DNA of 64,000 nucleotides. Source: Terebella lapidaria. Taxonomy: Eukaryota; Annelida; Polychaeta; Terebellida; Terebellidae. The stretch lies in NCBI GenBank assembly GCA_949152475.1, contig OX424569.1, positions 34,207,950-34,271,949 on the forward strand, given 5' to 3'. The translations under genes and the position numbers were made by a program. The notes under the pieces are model-generated. The model was not told where the DNA came from. It ran no database searches and saw only the letters and a list, made by a program, of their open reading frames with translations. Below are positions 1 to 12,385 of this stretch, piece after piece; position 1 is the stretch's first letter, and every line of letters starts with the position of its first letter.

Positions 1-3000
1 GTGTGTTACACAAGGCGTCCTCTAGTGTGTTACACAAGGTCTCCTCTAGTGTGTTACACAAGGCGTCCTCTAGTGTGTTACACAAGGTATCCTCTAGTGT
101 GTTACACAAGGCGTCCTCTAGTGTGTTACACAAGGTATCCTCTAGTGTGTTACACAAGGTGTCCTCTAGTGTGTTACACAAGGTATCCTCTAGTGTGTTA
201 CACAAGGTATCCTCTAGTGTGTTACACAAGGTGTCCTCTAGTGTGTTACACAAGGCGTCCTCTAGTGTGTTACACAAGGTGTCCTCTAGTGTGTTACACA
301 AGGTGTCCTCTAGTGTGTTACACAAGGCGTCCTCTAGTGTGTTACACAAGGCGTCCTCTAGTGTGTTACTGTCCTCTAGTGTGTTACACAAGGTGTCCTC
401 TAGTGTGTTACACAAGGTGTCCTCTAGTGTGTTACACAAGGTATCCTCTAGTGTGTTACACAAGGTATCCTCTAGTGTGTTACACAAGGTGTCCTCTAGT
501 GTGTTACACAAGGTGTCCTCTAGTGTGTTACACAAGGTGTCCTCTAGTGTGTTACACAAGGTCTCCTCTAGTGTGTTACTGTCCTCTAGTGTGTTACACA
601 AGGCGTCCTCTAGTGTGTTACTGTCCTCTAGTGTGTTACACAAGGTGTCCTCTAGTGTGTTACACAAGGTGTCCTCTAGTGTGTTACACAAGGTGTCCTC
701 TAGTGTGTTACACAAGGTGTCCTCTAGTGTGTTACACAAGGTGTCCTCTAGTGTGTTACACAAGGCGTCCTCTAGTGTGTTACACAAGGTGTCCTCTAGT
801 GTGTTACACAAGGTCTCCTCTAGTGTGTTACACAAGGCGTCCTCTAGTGTGTTACTGTCCTCTAGTGTGTTACACAAGGTATCCTCTAGTGTGTTACTGT
901 CCTCTAGTGTGTTACACAAGGTGTCCTCTAGTGTGTTACACAAGGTGTCCTCTAGTGTGTTACACAAGGTGTCCTCTAGTGTGTTACACAAGGTGTCCTC
1001 TAGTGTGTTACACAAGGCGTCCTCTAGTGTGTTACACAAGGTATCCTCTAGTGTGTTACACAAGGTCTCCTCTAGTGTGTTACACAAGGCGTCCTCTAGT
1101 GTGTTACACAAGGTGTCCTCTAGTGTTACACAAGGTGTCCTCTAGTGTGTTACACAAGGTCTCCTCTAGTGTGTTACACAAGGTGTCCTCTAGTGTGTTA
1201 CACAAGGTCTCCTCTAGTGTGTTACACAAGGCGTCCTCTAGTGTGTTACACAAGGCGTCCTCTAGTGTGTTACACAAGGCGTCCTCTAGTGTGTTACACA
1301 AGGCGTCCTCTAGTGTGTTACACAAGGTGTCCTCTAGTGTGTTACACAAGGCGTCCTCTAGTGTGTTACACAAGGTCTCCTCTAGTGTGTTACACAAGGC
1401 GTCCTCTAGTGTGTTACACAAGGCGTCCTCTAGTGTGTTACACAAGGTGTCCTCTAGTGTGTTACACAAGGCGTCCTCTAGTGTGTTACTGTCCTCTAGT
1501 GTGTTACACAAGGTATCCTCTAGTGTGTTACACAAGGCGTCCTCTAGTGTGTTACTGTCCTCTAGTGTGTTACACAAGGCGTCCTCTAGTGTGTTACACA
1601 AGGTGTCCTCTAGTGTGTTACACAAGGTGTCCTCTAGTGTGTTACACAAGGCGTCCTCTAGTGTGTTACACAAGGTGTCCTCTAGTGTGTTACACAAGGC
1701 GTCCTCTAGTGTGTTACTGTCCTCTAGTGTGTTACACAAGGCGTCCTCTAGTGTGTTACTGTCCTCTAGTGTGTTACACAAGGCGTCCTCTAGTGTGTTA
1801 CTGTCCTCTAGTGTGTTACACAAGGTATCCTCTAGTGTGTTACACAAGGCGTCCTCTAGTGTGTTACTGTCCTCTAGTGTGTTACACAAGGTCTCCTCTA
1901 GTGTGTTACACAAGGTGTCCTCTAGTGTGTTACACAAGGTGTCCTCTAGTGTGTTACACAAGGTGTCCTCTAGTGTGTTACACAAGGCGTCCTCTAGTGT
2001 GTTACACAAGGTGTCCTCTAGTGTGTTACAAGGTGTCCTCTAGTGTGTTACACAAGGTATCCTCTAGTGTGTTACACAAGGTGTCCTCTAGTGTGTTACA
2101 CAAGGTGTCCTCTAGTGTGTTACACAAGGTATCCTCTAGTGTGTTACTGTCCTCTAGTGTGTTACACAAGGTGTCCTCTAGTGTGTTACACAAGGCGTCC
2201 TCTAGTGTGTTACTGTCCTCTAGTGTGTTACACAAGGTGTCCTCTAGTGTGTTACACAAGGTATCCTCTAGTGTGTTACACAAGGTCTCCTCTAGTGTGT
2301 TACACAAGGCGTCCTCTAGTGTGTTACACAAGGTGTCCTCTAGTGTGTTACACAAGGTGTCCTCTAGTGTGTTACACAAGGTGTCCTCTAGTGTGTTACA
2401 CAAGGCGTCCTCTAGTGTGTTACACAAGGTGTCCTCTAGTGTGTTACACAAGGTGTCCTCTAGTGTGTTACACAAGGTGTCCTCTAGTGTGTTACTGTCC
2501 TCTAGTGTGTTACACAAGGTGTCCTCTAGTGTGTTACACAAGGTGTCCTCTAGTGTGTTACACAAGGCGTCCTCTAGTGTGTTACTGTCCTCTAGTGTGT
2601 TACACAAGGCGTCCTCTAGTGTGTTACACAAGGTGTCCTCTAGTGTGTTACACAAGGCGTCCTCTAGTGTGTTACTGTCCTCTAGTGTGTTACACAAGGT
2701 GTCCTCTAGTGTGTTACTGTCCTCTAGTGTGTTACACAAGGTGTCCTCTAGTGTGTTACACAAGGTATCCTCTAGTGTGTTACACAAGGTCTCCTCTAGT
2801 GTGTTACTGTCCTCTAGTGTGTTACACAAGGTGTCCTCTAGTGTGTTACACAAGGTCTCCTCTAGTGTGTTACACAAGGCGTCCTCTAGTGTGTTACACA
2901 AGGTGTCCTCTAGTGTGTTACACAAGGTGTCCTCTAGTGTGTTACACAAGGTATCCTCTAGTGTGTTACACAAGGCGTCCTCTAGTGTGTTACACAAGGT

Positions 3001-4830
3001 CTCCTCTAGTGTGTTACTGTCCTCTAGTGTGTTACACAAGGTGTCCTCTAGTGTGTTACACAAGGTGTCCTCTAGTGTGTTACACAAGGCGTCCTCTAGT
3101 GTGTTACACAAGGTCTCCTCTAGTGTGTTACTGTCCTCTAGTGTGTTACACAAGGTGTCCTCTAGTGTGTTACACAAGGTATCCTCTAGTGTGTTACACA
3201 AGGCGTCCTCTAGTGTGTTACACAAGGTGTCCTCTAGTGTGTTACACAAGGCGTCCTCTAGTGTGTTACACAAGATATCCTCTAGTGTGTTACACAAGGT
3301 ATCCTCTAGTGTGTTACACAAGGTGTCCTCTAGTGTGTTACACAAGGCGTCCTCTAGTGTGTTACACAAGGTGCCCTCTAGTGTGTTACACAAGGTATCC
3401 TCTAGTGTGTTACACAAGGTGTCCTCTAGTGTGTTACACAAGGTGTCCTCTAGTGTGTTACACAAGGCGTCCTCTAGTGTGTTACACAAGGTCTCCTCTA
3501 GTGTGTTACACAAGGCGTCCTCTAGTGTGTTACACAAGGCGTCCTCTAGTGTGTTACACAAGGTGTCCTCTAGTGTGTTACACAAGGTCTCCTCTAGTGT
3601 GTTACACAAGGTGACCTCTAGTGTGTTACTGTCCTCTAGTGTGTTACACAAGGTGTCCTCTAGTGTGTTACACAAGGTGTTCTCTAGTGTGTTACACAAG
3701 GTGTCCTCTAGTGTGTTACACAAGGTGTCCTCTAGTGTGTTACACAAGGCGTCCTCTAGTGTGTTACACAAGGCGTCCTCTAGTGTGTTACACAAGGTGT
3801 CCTCTAGTGTGTTACACAAGGTATCCTCTAGCGTGTTACACAAGGTATCCTCTAGTGTGTTACACAAGGTGTCCTCTAGTGTGTTACACAAGGTATCCTC
3901 TAGTGTGTTACACAAGGTGTCCTCTAGTGTGTTACTGTCCTCTAGTGTGTTACACAAGGTCTCCTCTAGTGTGTTACACAAGGCGTCCTCTAGTGTGTTA
4001 CACAAGGTCTCCTCTAGTGTGTTACACAAGGTATCCTCTAGTGTGTTACACAAGGTGTCCTCTAGTGTGTTACACAAGGTGTCCTCTAGTGTGTTACACA
4101 AGGTGTCCTCTAGTGTGTTACACAAGGTGTCCTCTAGTGTGTTACACAAGGTGTCCTCTAGTGTGTTACACAAGGTATCCTCTAGTGTGTTACACAAGGT
4201 ATCCTCTAGTGTGTTACACAAGGCGTCCTCTAGTGTGTTACACAAGGCGTCCTCTAGTGTGTTACACAAGGTGTCCTCTAGTGTGTTACACAAGGTGTCC
4301 TCTAGTGTGTTACACAAGGCGTCCTCTAGTGTGTTACACAAGGCGTCCTCTAGTGTGTTACACAAGGTGTCCTCTAGTGTGTTACACAAGGTATCCTCTA
4401 GTGTGTTACACAAGGTGTCCTCTAGTGTGTTACACAAGGCGTCCTCTAGTGTGTTACACAAGGCGTCCTCTAGTGTGTTACACAAGGCGTCCTCTAGTGT
4501 GTTACACAAGGCGTCCTCTAGTGTGTTACACAAGGCGTCCTCTAGTGTGTTACACAAGGCGTCCTCTAGTGTGTTACACAAGGCGTCCTCTAGTGTGTTA
4601 CACAAGGTGTCCTCTAGTGTGTTACACAAGGTATCCTCTAGTGTGTTACACAAGGTGTCCTCTAGTGTGTTACACAAGGTGTCCTCTAGTGTGTTACTGT
4701 CCTCTAGTGTGTTACACAAGGCGTCCTCTAGTGTGTTACACAAGGTGTCCTCTAGTGTGTTACACAAGGTGTCCTCTAGTGTGTTACACAAGGCGTCCTC
4801 TAGTGTGTTACACAAGGTATCCTCTAGTGT
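1..4830. repeat. 24-bp minisatellite array (about 200 units)
   Basis: The stretch is an almost perfect tandem array of a 24-bp unit beginning GTGTGTTACACAAGG and ending TCCTCTA. Between these the unit varies mainly at two bases (CG, TG, TA or TC). A recurrent 18-bp unit lacks ACAAGG, reading GTGTGTTACTGTCCTCTA. Both lengths are multiples of three and contain no stop in several frames, which explains very long apparent reading frames on both strands. Rare units of other length (near 1121 and 2029) shift the frame. The array starts before the window edge. I see no sign that it is a gene. Confidence 0.97.
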
Positions 4831-5904
4831 GTCGTTGTTCACACAAAGTGTTCTTTTTGTGTGTCGACGTTTACATCAGGTGGCTACCAATGTGTCAGCG
4901 TTTACACAAGCTGTCCCCCAGTGTGTCAGTGTTTGCAAAAAGGTGTCCTCCAGTGTGTCGGTGTTTACACAATATTACTTCCAGTTTGTCAGTGTTTACA
5001 CAAAGTGTCCTCCAGTGCGTCGGCGTTTACACAAGGTGTCCTCCAGTGTGTCGTTGTTTACACAATATCACTTCCAGTTTGTCGGTGTTTACACAAGGTG
5101 TCCTCTAATGTGTCGGCGTTTACACAATGTGTACTCCAGTGTGTTGGCGTTTACACAAAGTGCCCTCCAGTGTGTCGGCGTTTACACCAGGTGTCTTCCA
5201 GTGTGTTGGCGTCTACACAAGGTGTCCTAAAGTGTGACGGCGTTTACACAAGGTGTCCTGCAGTTTGTTGGCATTTACACAAGGTGCCCTCCAGTGTGTC
5301 GGGTGTTTACATAAAGTGCCCTGCAGTGTGTTGGCGTTTACACAAGGTGTCCTGCAGTGTCTCGGGGTTTACACAAGGTGTCCTTCAGTGTGTTGGCGTT
5401 TGCACAAGGTGTCCTTCAGTGTGTCGGCATTTACACAAGGTGTCCTCCAGTGTGTCGACGTTTACACCAGGTGTCTTCCAGTGTGTTGGTGTTTACACAA
5501 GGTGTCCTCCAGTGTGTTAGCGTTTACACAAGGTGTCTTCCAGTGTGTCGGTGTTTACACAAGGTGTCTTCCAGTGTGTTAGCGTTTACACAAAGTGTCT
5601 TCCAGTGTGTCGGTGTTTACACAAGGTGTCCTCCAGTGTGTTAGCGTTTACACAAGGTGTCTTCCAGTGTGTCGGTGTTTACACAAGGTGTCTTCCAGTG
5701 TGTTAGCGTTTACACAAGGTGTCTTCCAGTGTGTCGGTGTTTACACAAGGTGTCCTCCAGTGTGTTAGCGTTTACACAAGGTGTCTTCCAGTGTGTCGGT
5801 GTTTACACAAGGTGTCTTCCAGTGTGTCGGCGTTTACACAAGGTGTCCTCCAGTTTGTTGGCGTTTACACAAGGTGTCCTCCAGTGTGTCGGTGTTTACA
5901 CAAG
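4831..5904. repeat. 31-bp minisatellite, left part of interrupted array
   Basis: The unit changes here to about 31 bp, typified by GTGTTTACACAAGGTGTC followed by TTCCAGTGTGTCG. It looks like the 24-bp unit with 7 extra bases between GTGTG and TTACACAAGG. Copies near 4831-5300 are more diverged, and copies nearer 5904 are more uniform. Since 31 is not a multiple of three, the frame rotates every unit and the translation repeats every 31 residues. The array is interrupted at about 5904 by a LINE and resumes at about 9899. Confidence 0.93.
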
Positions 5905-6205
5905 TAGTAGTAGTAGTAGTATTTTATTTCGAGTTTGTACATATGATGGATTTCATGTTATATTGCAGCAATTGTTATACCAAGTTTTATATGTACAAAC
6001 ACGTGGATAGCCCCGAGATTTATATCTGTAGACCCCGCGAGTGGGGTTGGGGCTAACCATGAGATCCAAATAAGTTATTATTCATACAAAGCACGAAAGT
6101 AATTATTGTAATAAAACCATGGAAGCGATGGTGAGTGGGTTGAAATGATAAGATCCATGTGCCAAACAAAATAATAATGTGTCTGTTAGAACAAGATTTA
6201 CTGTC

Positions 6206-7177
6206 CTAATTGACATAATCAGCAAATAATAATTTCTTCATTTTACATTTGAAAGAATGAATGCTAGGTGCGTTTTTTATGCTGACGTCAAGATCCAGCC
6301 AGTTTTTTGGGCCTTTGCAAATGAAGCTGTTGGTGAAATTGTGGGTCCTACTTTTGGGCATGTGTGGGTCATTGGAATGCCGGGTGTTGTGTGAGTGAAT
6401 GTCACGATTAGCAGTAAATATGCTGGTCAGGTTTCGGGGCAGCTCTAATCTGGAGTACATGTACATAAATTTGGCTAATTCTACAGTGTGCAGATCGTGC
6501 AATTTGAGAATTTTCATTTGGTAAAAGAGAGGGGTAGTGTGTTCATTGTATTTTGAATGCGTAATTATGCGAATTGCTTTCTTTTGAATGATTTCAAGGG
6601 GATGAAGATAGCTTTTAAATGTCGATCCCCACAGCAAGATTCCATAAGCTATGTATGGATGGATCAGACTATTGTACAGGAGACGTAAATTTGTTTTCGT
6701 CAGTATGTTTTTTGCGGCATTTAAAGCATACAATCCGCTCGATGTTTTCTTCTTGCAATATAATATGTGGTCTTTCCAGTCCAATTTGCTGTCTATCATA
6801 ATTCCTAGGAATTTCACACTATATACACGAGTTACCTCTACATTGTCAATTGAAATGCTTAGTCGTCGGTCAAATGCCAAAGAGTTTTTCGAAAATAATA
6901 CATAAAAGGATTTACTTGCATTCAACGAGAGCTTGTTTGCCATATACCACTTGGATAATGTCTTTAAATCTTCGTTCAATACCCCATATAGTTCATGTAT
7001 GTTCTGTGATGAGTAGTAAATAGTCGCGTCGTCGGCGTACAAAATACATTTGGAATTAGTCAATGCGGATGGCAAATCATTGCAATATATTATGAACAAT
7101 AAAGGTCCCAATATGGAACCTTGTGGGACACCGCATGTTAAATCATTTAACTTTGAGTTCATAGATTTATACGACAC
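6206..7177 (-). pseudogene. LINE reverse transcriptase, C-terminal part
   Basis: The minus-strand frame encodes the second half of a non-LTR reverse transcriptase. It has the motif GVPQGSILGPLLFIIYCNDL near the start, then the catalytic YADDATIY. After these come a thumb-like region (KFLGIMIDSKLDWKDHI) and a C-terminal tail of the type found in CR1/Jockey-like LINEs. It continues the RT begun at 7215-7796 but is in a different frame, so at least one frameshift separates them near 7180-7215. It is therefore not functional as it stands. Confidence 0.85.
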
Positions 7178-7214
7178 AAATTGTGTTCGGTCACAAAAAT
7201 AATTTTTATACCAG

Positions 7215-7796
7215 TTAAGAACAACCCGTTATTCCGTAATGTTCTAATTTCTTGAAAAGTATGTTGTAATTAATAGTGTCGAACGCCTTCGACAGGTCTA
7301 GGAACACTCCAAGAGTCGGGGTCTTTTTTTCAAATTGGGTTAATGTGTGATGTATGAATTGAGCCGCAGCATGTAAGGTGCTGTGCTTTGGGCGGAAACC
7401 AAACTGGGAATCATGAAGTATATCATGACTCTGGAGGAAGAAATATGTACGTTTGTGGATGATTTTCTCTAGTATTTTGGAAATATTGGGCAACAGAGAA
7501 ATGGGGCGATAATTGTTGAATAGCTCTTTGCTTTTTGACTTGTAAATAGGAATTACTTTCGCAATTTTCATATTTTGGGGAACAGTTCCCGTTTCCATTG
7601 ATGAATTGATGATAATGGAAATGGGTAAACATATGCTTGTTTTTAACTTTTTTGAAAGATCGAAACTGAGGTTATCATGCCCGGCACTTTTTTTTGGTTG
7701 AAAATTGTCGATTGTCTTACTGATTTCCTCCTCATCACAGGGAGCAAGAAATATGGAGGATTGAACGGAAGTCTTGATAAGAAACTTGTCATACAT
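7215..7796 (-). pseudogene. LINE reverse transcriptase, N-terminal part
   Basis: The frame encodes the N-terminal RT blocks of a LINE: KKSAGHDNLS, then PISIIINSSMETGTVPQNMKIAKVIPIYKS, NNYRPISLLPNISKILEKI, QFGFRPKHSTLHAA and LDLSKAFDTINYNIL (first catalytic aspartate in the last block; longer blocks are quoted only by their ends). It lies upstream on the minus strand of the fragment holding the YADD motif. It lies downstream of the endonuclease, from which it is separated by a frame change near 7800-8045. This is typical of an ageing LINE ORF2. Confidence 0.82.
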
Positions 7797-8044
7797 GGCA
7801 TCTGTATCTGGTATTTTCGAGGCATACTCAGGACCAATATTCGAGAAAAAGTCACAAAACCCGTCCGCTATGAGCAGTCTTTCCTGTCGATTTTGAACGT
7901 GTCTGATACACCTAGTTTATTGGACGAGCGACCAATTATGGTATTCAACACATGCCAGGTTTTTTTAATATCAGATTTATGTTTTTCTATTTCGCCCTGG
8001 TAGAAAATGTCTTTTGCACCCCTTTTCATTTTGTTGCATGTATT

Positions 8045-9190
8045 TCAGTATCGAATATACCTTTCTTGCGATTGAACATTATTGGCGGCTAGACTTTCCT
8101 TATATAATTTATCACGCTTCCGTGCAGACTTGAGTATACCCGGAGTTAACCAGGGTTCTCTCAATATTCGTTTCTGGGGGATCCGAACTTGCTTCTCTGG
8201 TGCGTATAGATTGATCGTATTCCACAACCGCTGTATGAAAAGATCATATGCTTCATTTACTGATAGCGTACGGAGATCGTTCCAATCCGTATATGTTAGA
8301 TCATTTTGTATATTAGCAATAGTGACCGAATCAAATTTTCGGCAATTGAACGTTAATGGGGCTTTAGTTTGTTTGCTAGGTCGCGTAGGATTTCCGAACA
8401 ATAAGAAGATAGGCAGGTGTGAGTCTGAGATATCATTCATGATTATTCCTGACAACGAGTTTCCCAGTGTATTGGCATTGATTTTTGCGTAGATATTATC
8501 TATGCAAGTTGCAGTGGAGTGAGTTATATGGGTCGGTTTATCAATTGTGGGAAATAAACCTTCTGAATAAAACATGTCAAGCAAGTCAGATGTGTTTCTC
8601 TGATCGTTCAGTTTGACAAAATCAAAGTTCTGGTCCGTTCCTAGTATGAAGTCATGGTGTGGATATCTGCTCTTTATGGAGCTGACCACGTGTTCGTACC
8701 TACTAATCGAGATCTTCTCGTTTGTATTGGGGACCCGATACACCTCACCAATTATAAGCTTCATACTCGGTGTTTTCACGTCTACGAAGATACTTTCGAA
8801 TTCAGCATCCCAATTATACGAATTTCCGTCTATTTCACGATAATTGAAATCGCTACATATATAGATTGCAACACCTCCGCGTGAGTTTGCGTTCCGATTT
8901 CTGTACACCATATTATAGCCATCAAGATTGTACATGTGTGCATTTTCATTTTTCAGAAAGGTTTCACACAATAAGATGAAATGAACTTTCATGTTTGCTG
9001 CAATGAGACGTGCAAGCAGAGTTTTAAGAGCGTCATGTTTGGCCGGGATGCTATGAATGTTTATGTGGAGTACACATAAACTATAGCCTCTATTCAATTC
9101 CACACCAGAGAGTTCTTCAACTTCATAATATACGCATTCATTCTTCAATGTATTCTCATTCGTTATAGTTTCGCATTCTTCAATGTTCAT
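8045..9190 (-). pseudogene. LINE ORF2 endonuclease domain
   Basis: The 381-residue frame is an endonuclease/exonuclease/phosphatase-fold domain. Visible blocks are LHINIHSIPAKHDALK, FILLCETFLKNEN, NSRGGVAIYI, LIIGEVYRVPN, HHDFILGTDQNFDF, an ID-N-I segment and SDISDSHLPIFL. These match the nicking endonuclease of non-LTR retrotransposons, with the usual E, D-x-N and S-D-H positions. The GTDQNFD block replaces the more usual GDFN. The frame runs on into the linker before RT (IPQKRILREPWLTPGILKSARKRD). It is a fragment of a once continuous ORF2. Confidence 0.85.
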
Positions 9191-9415
9191 AGTGTGTTCA
9201 ACAAGACAGTGCTTAGTGCCAAGACTTTGGGTGCGTTGTGCTAAGGCTTTACGTGCACCAGGTGTGCGCGGTGGAAAAACACACTCGTGGTTTGATTAGC
9301 TCCTTTTTGTTAGACACTGTGCCAAAAAAGAAACGTAAAGGAGTACAGGTCTTGTACCGAGACATGACAAATATGAGGTCTATACGGTTACGTGGAATCA
9401 CAAACAATCTAATGT

Positions 9416-9898
9416 TCATAGCTGTTCATATGCTTGAGAGCAAACAGTAACGGAGTGGTCGAAACGGTCGTTCCCGATGTGTTGGAAATCAGGTGCGCAG
9501 TGTCGGGTCGCTATCCAGATGGCATTCAGTATTTTGCGACTTCGCATCTCTTGAAGGAGCTCCCACCCGATCCCGAAATCCCCATCCGACTCAAAGTTTT
9601 CATGGCCTGAGCTTGTACGGAACGCATAGATTAAGTGTGTTGCACCTGCGGCTACTGGATCCGCCGTCACATCTGCTAAGACATTGCTGATGTCTTTCAA
9701 GGTGTTGACTGTCGCCGCATAGCCCCTGAAGATACTACCGGAGGCCTCTACCGTTCGGTCGCATTGGGATATCTCAGTAACACGTTCATCACAGCTGTCT
9801 GGGGTGGGTAGGGATGGCGGAAGATACTGGCGCTGGAGGCGGCCCTTCACATACAATTTATCGCCTACAAGTTTTGCGTTATTTTTTTTGTCCTCGCG
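9416..9898 (-). pseudogene. LINE upstream ORF remnant, possibly ORF1 C-terminus
   Basis: A minus-strand frame upstream of the endonuclease encodes VGDKLYVKGRLQRQYLPPSL, then GATHLIYAFRTSSGHENFES, then GDFGIGWELLQEM and HIGNDRFDHS. It resembles the conserved tail of an upstream protein found in some invertebrate LINEs; I cannot name the domain. The open frame runs on into the minisatellite past 9898, which shows the true 5' end is truncated at the insertion edge. Confidence 0.5.
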
Positions 9899-11340
9899 CA
9901 CAAGGTGTATTCCAGTGTGTCGTCGTTTACACAAGGTGTCCTCCAGTGTGTTGGTGTTTACACAAGGTGTCTTCCAGTGTGTCGGCGTTTACACAAGGTG
10001 TCCTCCAGTTTGTTGGCGTTTACACAAGGTGTCTTCCAGTGTGTCGGTGTTTACACAAGGTGTCTTCCAGTGTGTCGGCGTTTACACAAGGTGTCCTCCA
10101 GTTTGTTGGCGTTTACACAAGGTGTCTTCCAGTGTGTCGGCGTTTACACAAGGTGTCCTCCAGTTTGTTGGCGTTTACACAAGGTGTCTTCCAGTGTGTT
10201 GGTCTTTACACAAGGTGTCTTCCAGTGTGTCGACGTTTACACAAGGTGTCTTCCAGTGTGTTGGTGTTTACACCAGGTGTCTTCCAGTGTGTCGACGTTT
10301 ACACAAGGTGTCTTCCAGTGTGTTGGTGTTTACACAAGGTGTCCTCCAGTGTGTCGGCATTTACACAAGGTGTCTTCCAGTGTGTCGACGTTTACACAAG
10401 GTGTCTTCCAGTGTGTCGGTGTTTACACAAGGTGTCTTCCAGTGTGTCGGTGTTTACACAAGGTGTCTTCCAGTGTGTCGGTGTTTACACAAGATGTCTT
10501 CCAGTGTGTCGACGTTTACACAAGGTGTCTTCCAGTGTGTCGGTGTTTACACAAGGTGTCTTCCAGTGTGTCGGTGTTTACACAAGGTGTCTTCCAGTGT
10601 GTCGGTGTTTACACAAGATGTCTTCCAGTGTGTCGACGTTTACACAAGGTGTCTTCCAGTGAGTCGGCGTTTACACAAGGTGTCCTTCAGTTTGTTGGCG
10701 TTCGCACAAGTTGTCTTCCAGTGTGTTGGTGTTTACACAAGGTGTCCTCTAGTGTCGGCGTTTGCACAAGGTGTCCTCCAGTGTGTCACCCTTTACACAA
10801 GGTGTCCTCCAGTATGTCACACTTTAAACAAGGCGTCCTCCAGTATGTCACACTTTACACAAGGTGTCCTCCAGTGTGTCACGCTTTACACAAGGTGTCC
10901 TCCAGTATGTCACACTTTAAACAAGGCGTCCTCCAGTATGTCACACTTTTCACAAGGTGTCCTTCAGTGTGTCACCCTTTACACAAGGTGTCCTCCAGTG
11001 TGTCGGTGTTTACACAAAGTGTCCTCCAGTATGTCACCCTTTACACAAGGTGTCCTTCAGTATGTCACACTTTACACAAGGTGTCCTTCAGTGTGTCACC
11101 CTTTACACAAGGTGTCCTCCAGTATGTCACACTTTAAACAAGGTGTGCTCCAGTGTGTCGGCTTTTACATAATATGTCTTTCAGTGTGACGGTGTTTACA
11201 TAAATTGTCCTCCAGTGTGTTGGCGTTTACACAAGGTGTCCTGTAGTGAGTCGGTGTTTACATAACATGTCTTTCGGTGTCTTGGCGTTTACATAATATG
11301 TCCTCCTATATCTCAGCGTTTACCCATTGTGTCAGGGTTA
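9899..11340. repeat. 31-bp minisatellite, right part, decaying outward
   Basis: This continues the 31-bp array after the LINE. From 9899 to about 10760 the units end in GTGTGTCGGTGTTTACACAAGG-type sequence (described in two parts: GTGTGTCGGTG then TTTACACAAGG). From about 10770 to 11130 a second subfamily dominates, with CAC-CTTTACACAAGG in place of the CGGTG segment and frequent AAACAAGGCG. After about 11160 the units become degenerate and the array fades out by about 11340. Confidence 0.92.
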
Positions 11341-12368
11341 CCTATGTTTCCCTTGTGTGATGATTCAGACATGCTCGTCAATTTGTATAAGGTGTTGCCC
11401 AATGTGTCATCATTCACCGTAGCTGCACATCTTGTTTGTACTTTCCATGTGTTTTACACCACTAGTCACTAATTCCCATGGGAACAATATTTTCATCACT
11501 ATATATGTATAGATCATTTTACAATCAGCTGAGCAAAGTATTGTATACAAAGATCGGTGATTGCCTTTGATGTATATTATTATACAGGATACTGAATAGT
11601 CTTATGTGTTCTTGTGATTCGTATTCCACGTGACCTGAATAACAAACGGCAATTCGGAAGGTCTTTAAAACATGTTTGACGCCAGGGAATATCTCTGAGA
11701 TAGTTTAATATGTCTCAGCCTTCATAACACAATACAACAACTCACTTATTGTCATCAAAAATAAAATATGTTCATAATATTTGGCACATGAAACCCACGT
11801 TATTGATCTTATAACTCACAATTTTGACCCATATAACACACGTTATTGATCTATATAACCCCCATTAACGACTCATATAAAGATCAGAGCCATCTAATAT
11901 CTTCTCAACCAGTACTCTCCATAATATTTTGGCAGTGATATTTAGATCACCGTATCTATGGTTCCACAGCCCGTTGATTTTAATATCTCATCAGCATGCC
12001 GTTAATCCATCTATCCACAAGTTCATCGTAAAATATGTCCGATCCTTTGAACAAAAAATACTGAGAATCTAATGATATACAAATATAGTGTATTCCAGGA
12101 AATGAAAACTAAGTTCAATGTTCAATCTCAATGTCCAACATCAAGCGTAGAACATTTTAGGAAATGTTGCGAGCCCCATAAGTCCCTTGTCAACTGACAA
12201 GTAAGATATTGTCCAGTGAAACTGAAAAATGTTTGTAGCATGTACAGTGTGTCAGTTATGCAGGTGCCCATTCAAATGAAACAGATTAACCAAGTCTCGG
12301 CGAAAATTGAGCATATTTATAACAACAAATCTACTATTTAAAGTTTTATTTTTCATATTACTATTCAG
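11341..12368. other. Non-coding stretch upstream of the Schlafen-like exon
   Basis: This is AT-rich single-copy-looking DNA with no supported coding region. A short degenerate repeat of a ATAACCCACGTTATTGATC-like phrase occurs near 11790-11880. The last bases (about 12350-12368) end in a plausible splice acceptor, TTACTATTCAG, directly before the 5' part of the next exon. The promoter and any leader exon of the host gene are not recognisable. Confidence 0.6.
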
Positions 12369-12385
12369 GGATTGTACCACAGAAG

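Larger units (their letters stand above)
5905..9898 (-). mobile_element. Non-LTR retrotransposon (LINE), broken, inserted in the minisatellite
   Basis: A roughly 4-kb unit lies between two halves of the 31-bp minisatellite. On the minus strand it carries, in order, an ORF1-like fragment, an apurinic-type endonuclease, and reverse transcriptase split by frameshifts. The low-coordinate (3') end finishes in a short TAG/CTA microsatellite (5905-5922), as in CR1/L2/RTE-like LINEs that end in simple repeats rather than poly(A). The flanks share CACAAG (5899-5904 and 9899-9904). This could be a short target-site duplication, but it is also part of the repeat unit and so is weak evidence. Clade assignment (CR1/L2-like) is inference. 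Confidence 0.8.

Noticed and set aside
1..4830. CRISPR array
   Set aside because: There are no unique spacers between repeats, and the DNA is from an animal genome.
1..5230. Reading frames of 300-1,361 codons on both strands
   Set aside because: They arise from a 24-bp (and 18-bp) repeat unit with no stop in several frames; all frames are equally open and the translation is only a short repeat.
9804..11189. Long plus-strand frames with a 31-residue periodic Cys-rich translation
   Set aside because: Same cause with a 31-bp unit; three overlapping frames are open at once and the start of one lies in the LINE.
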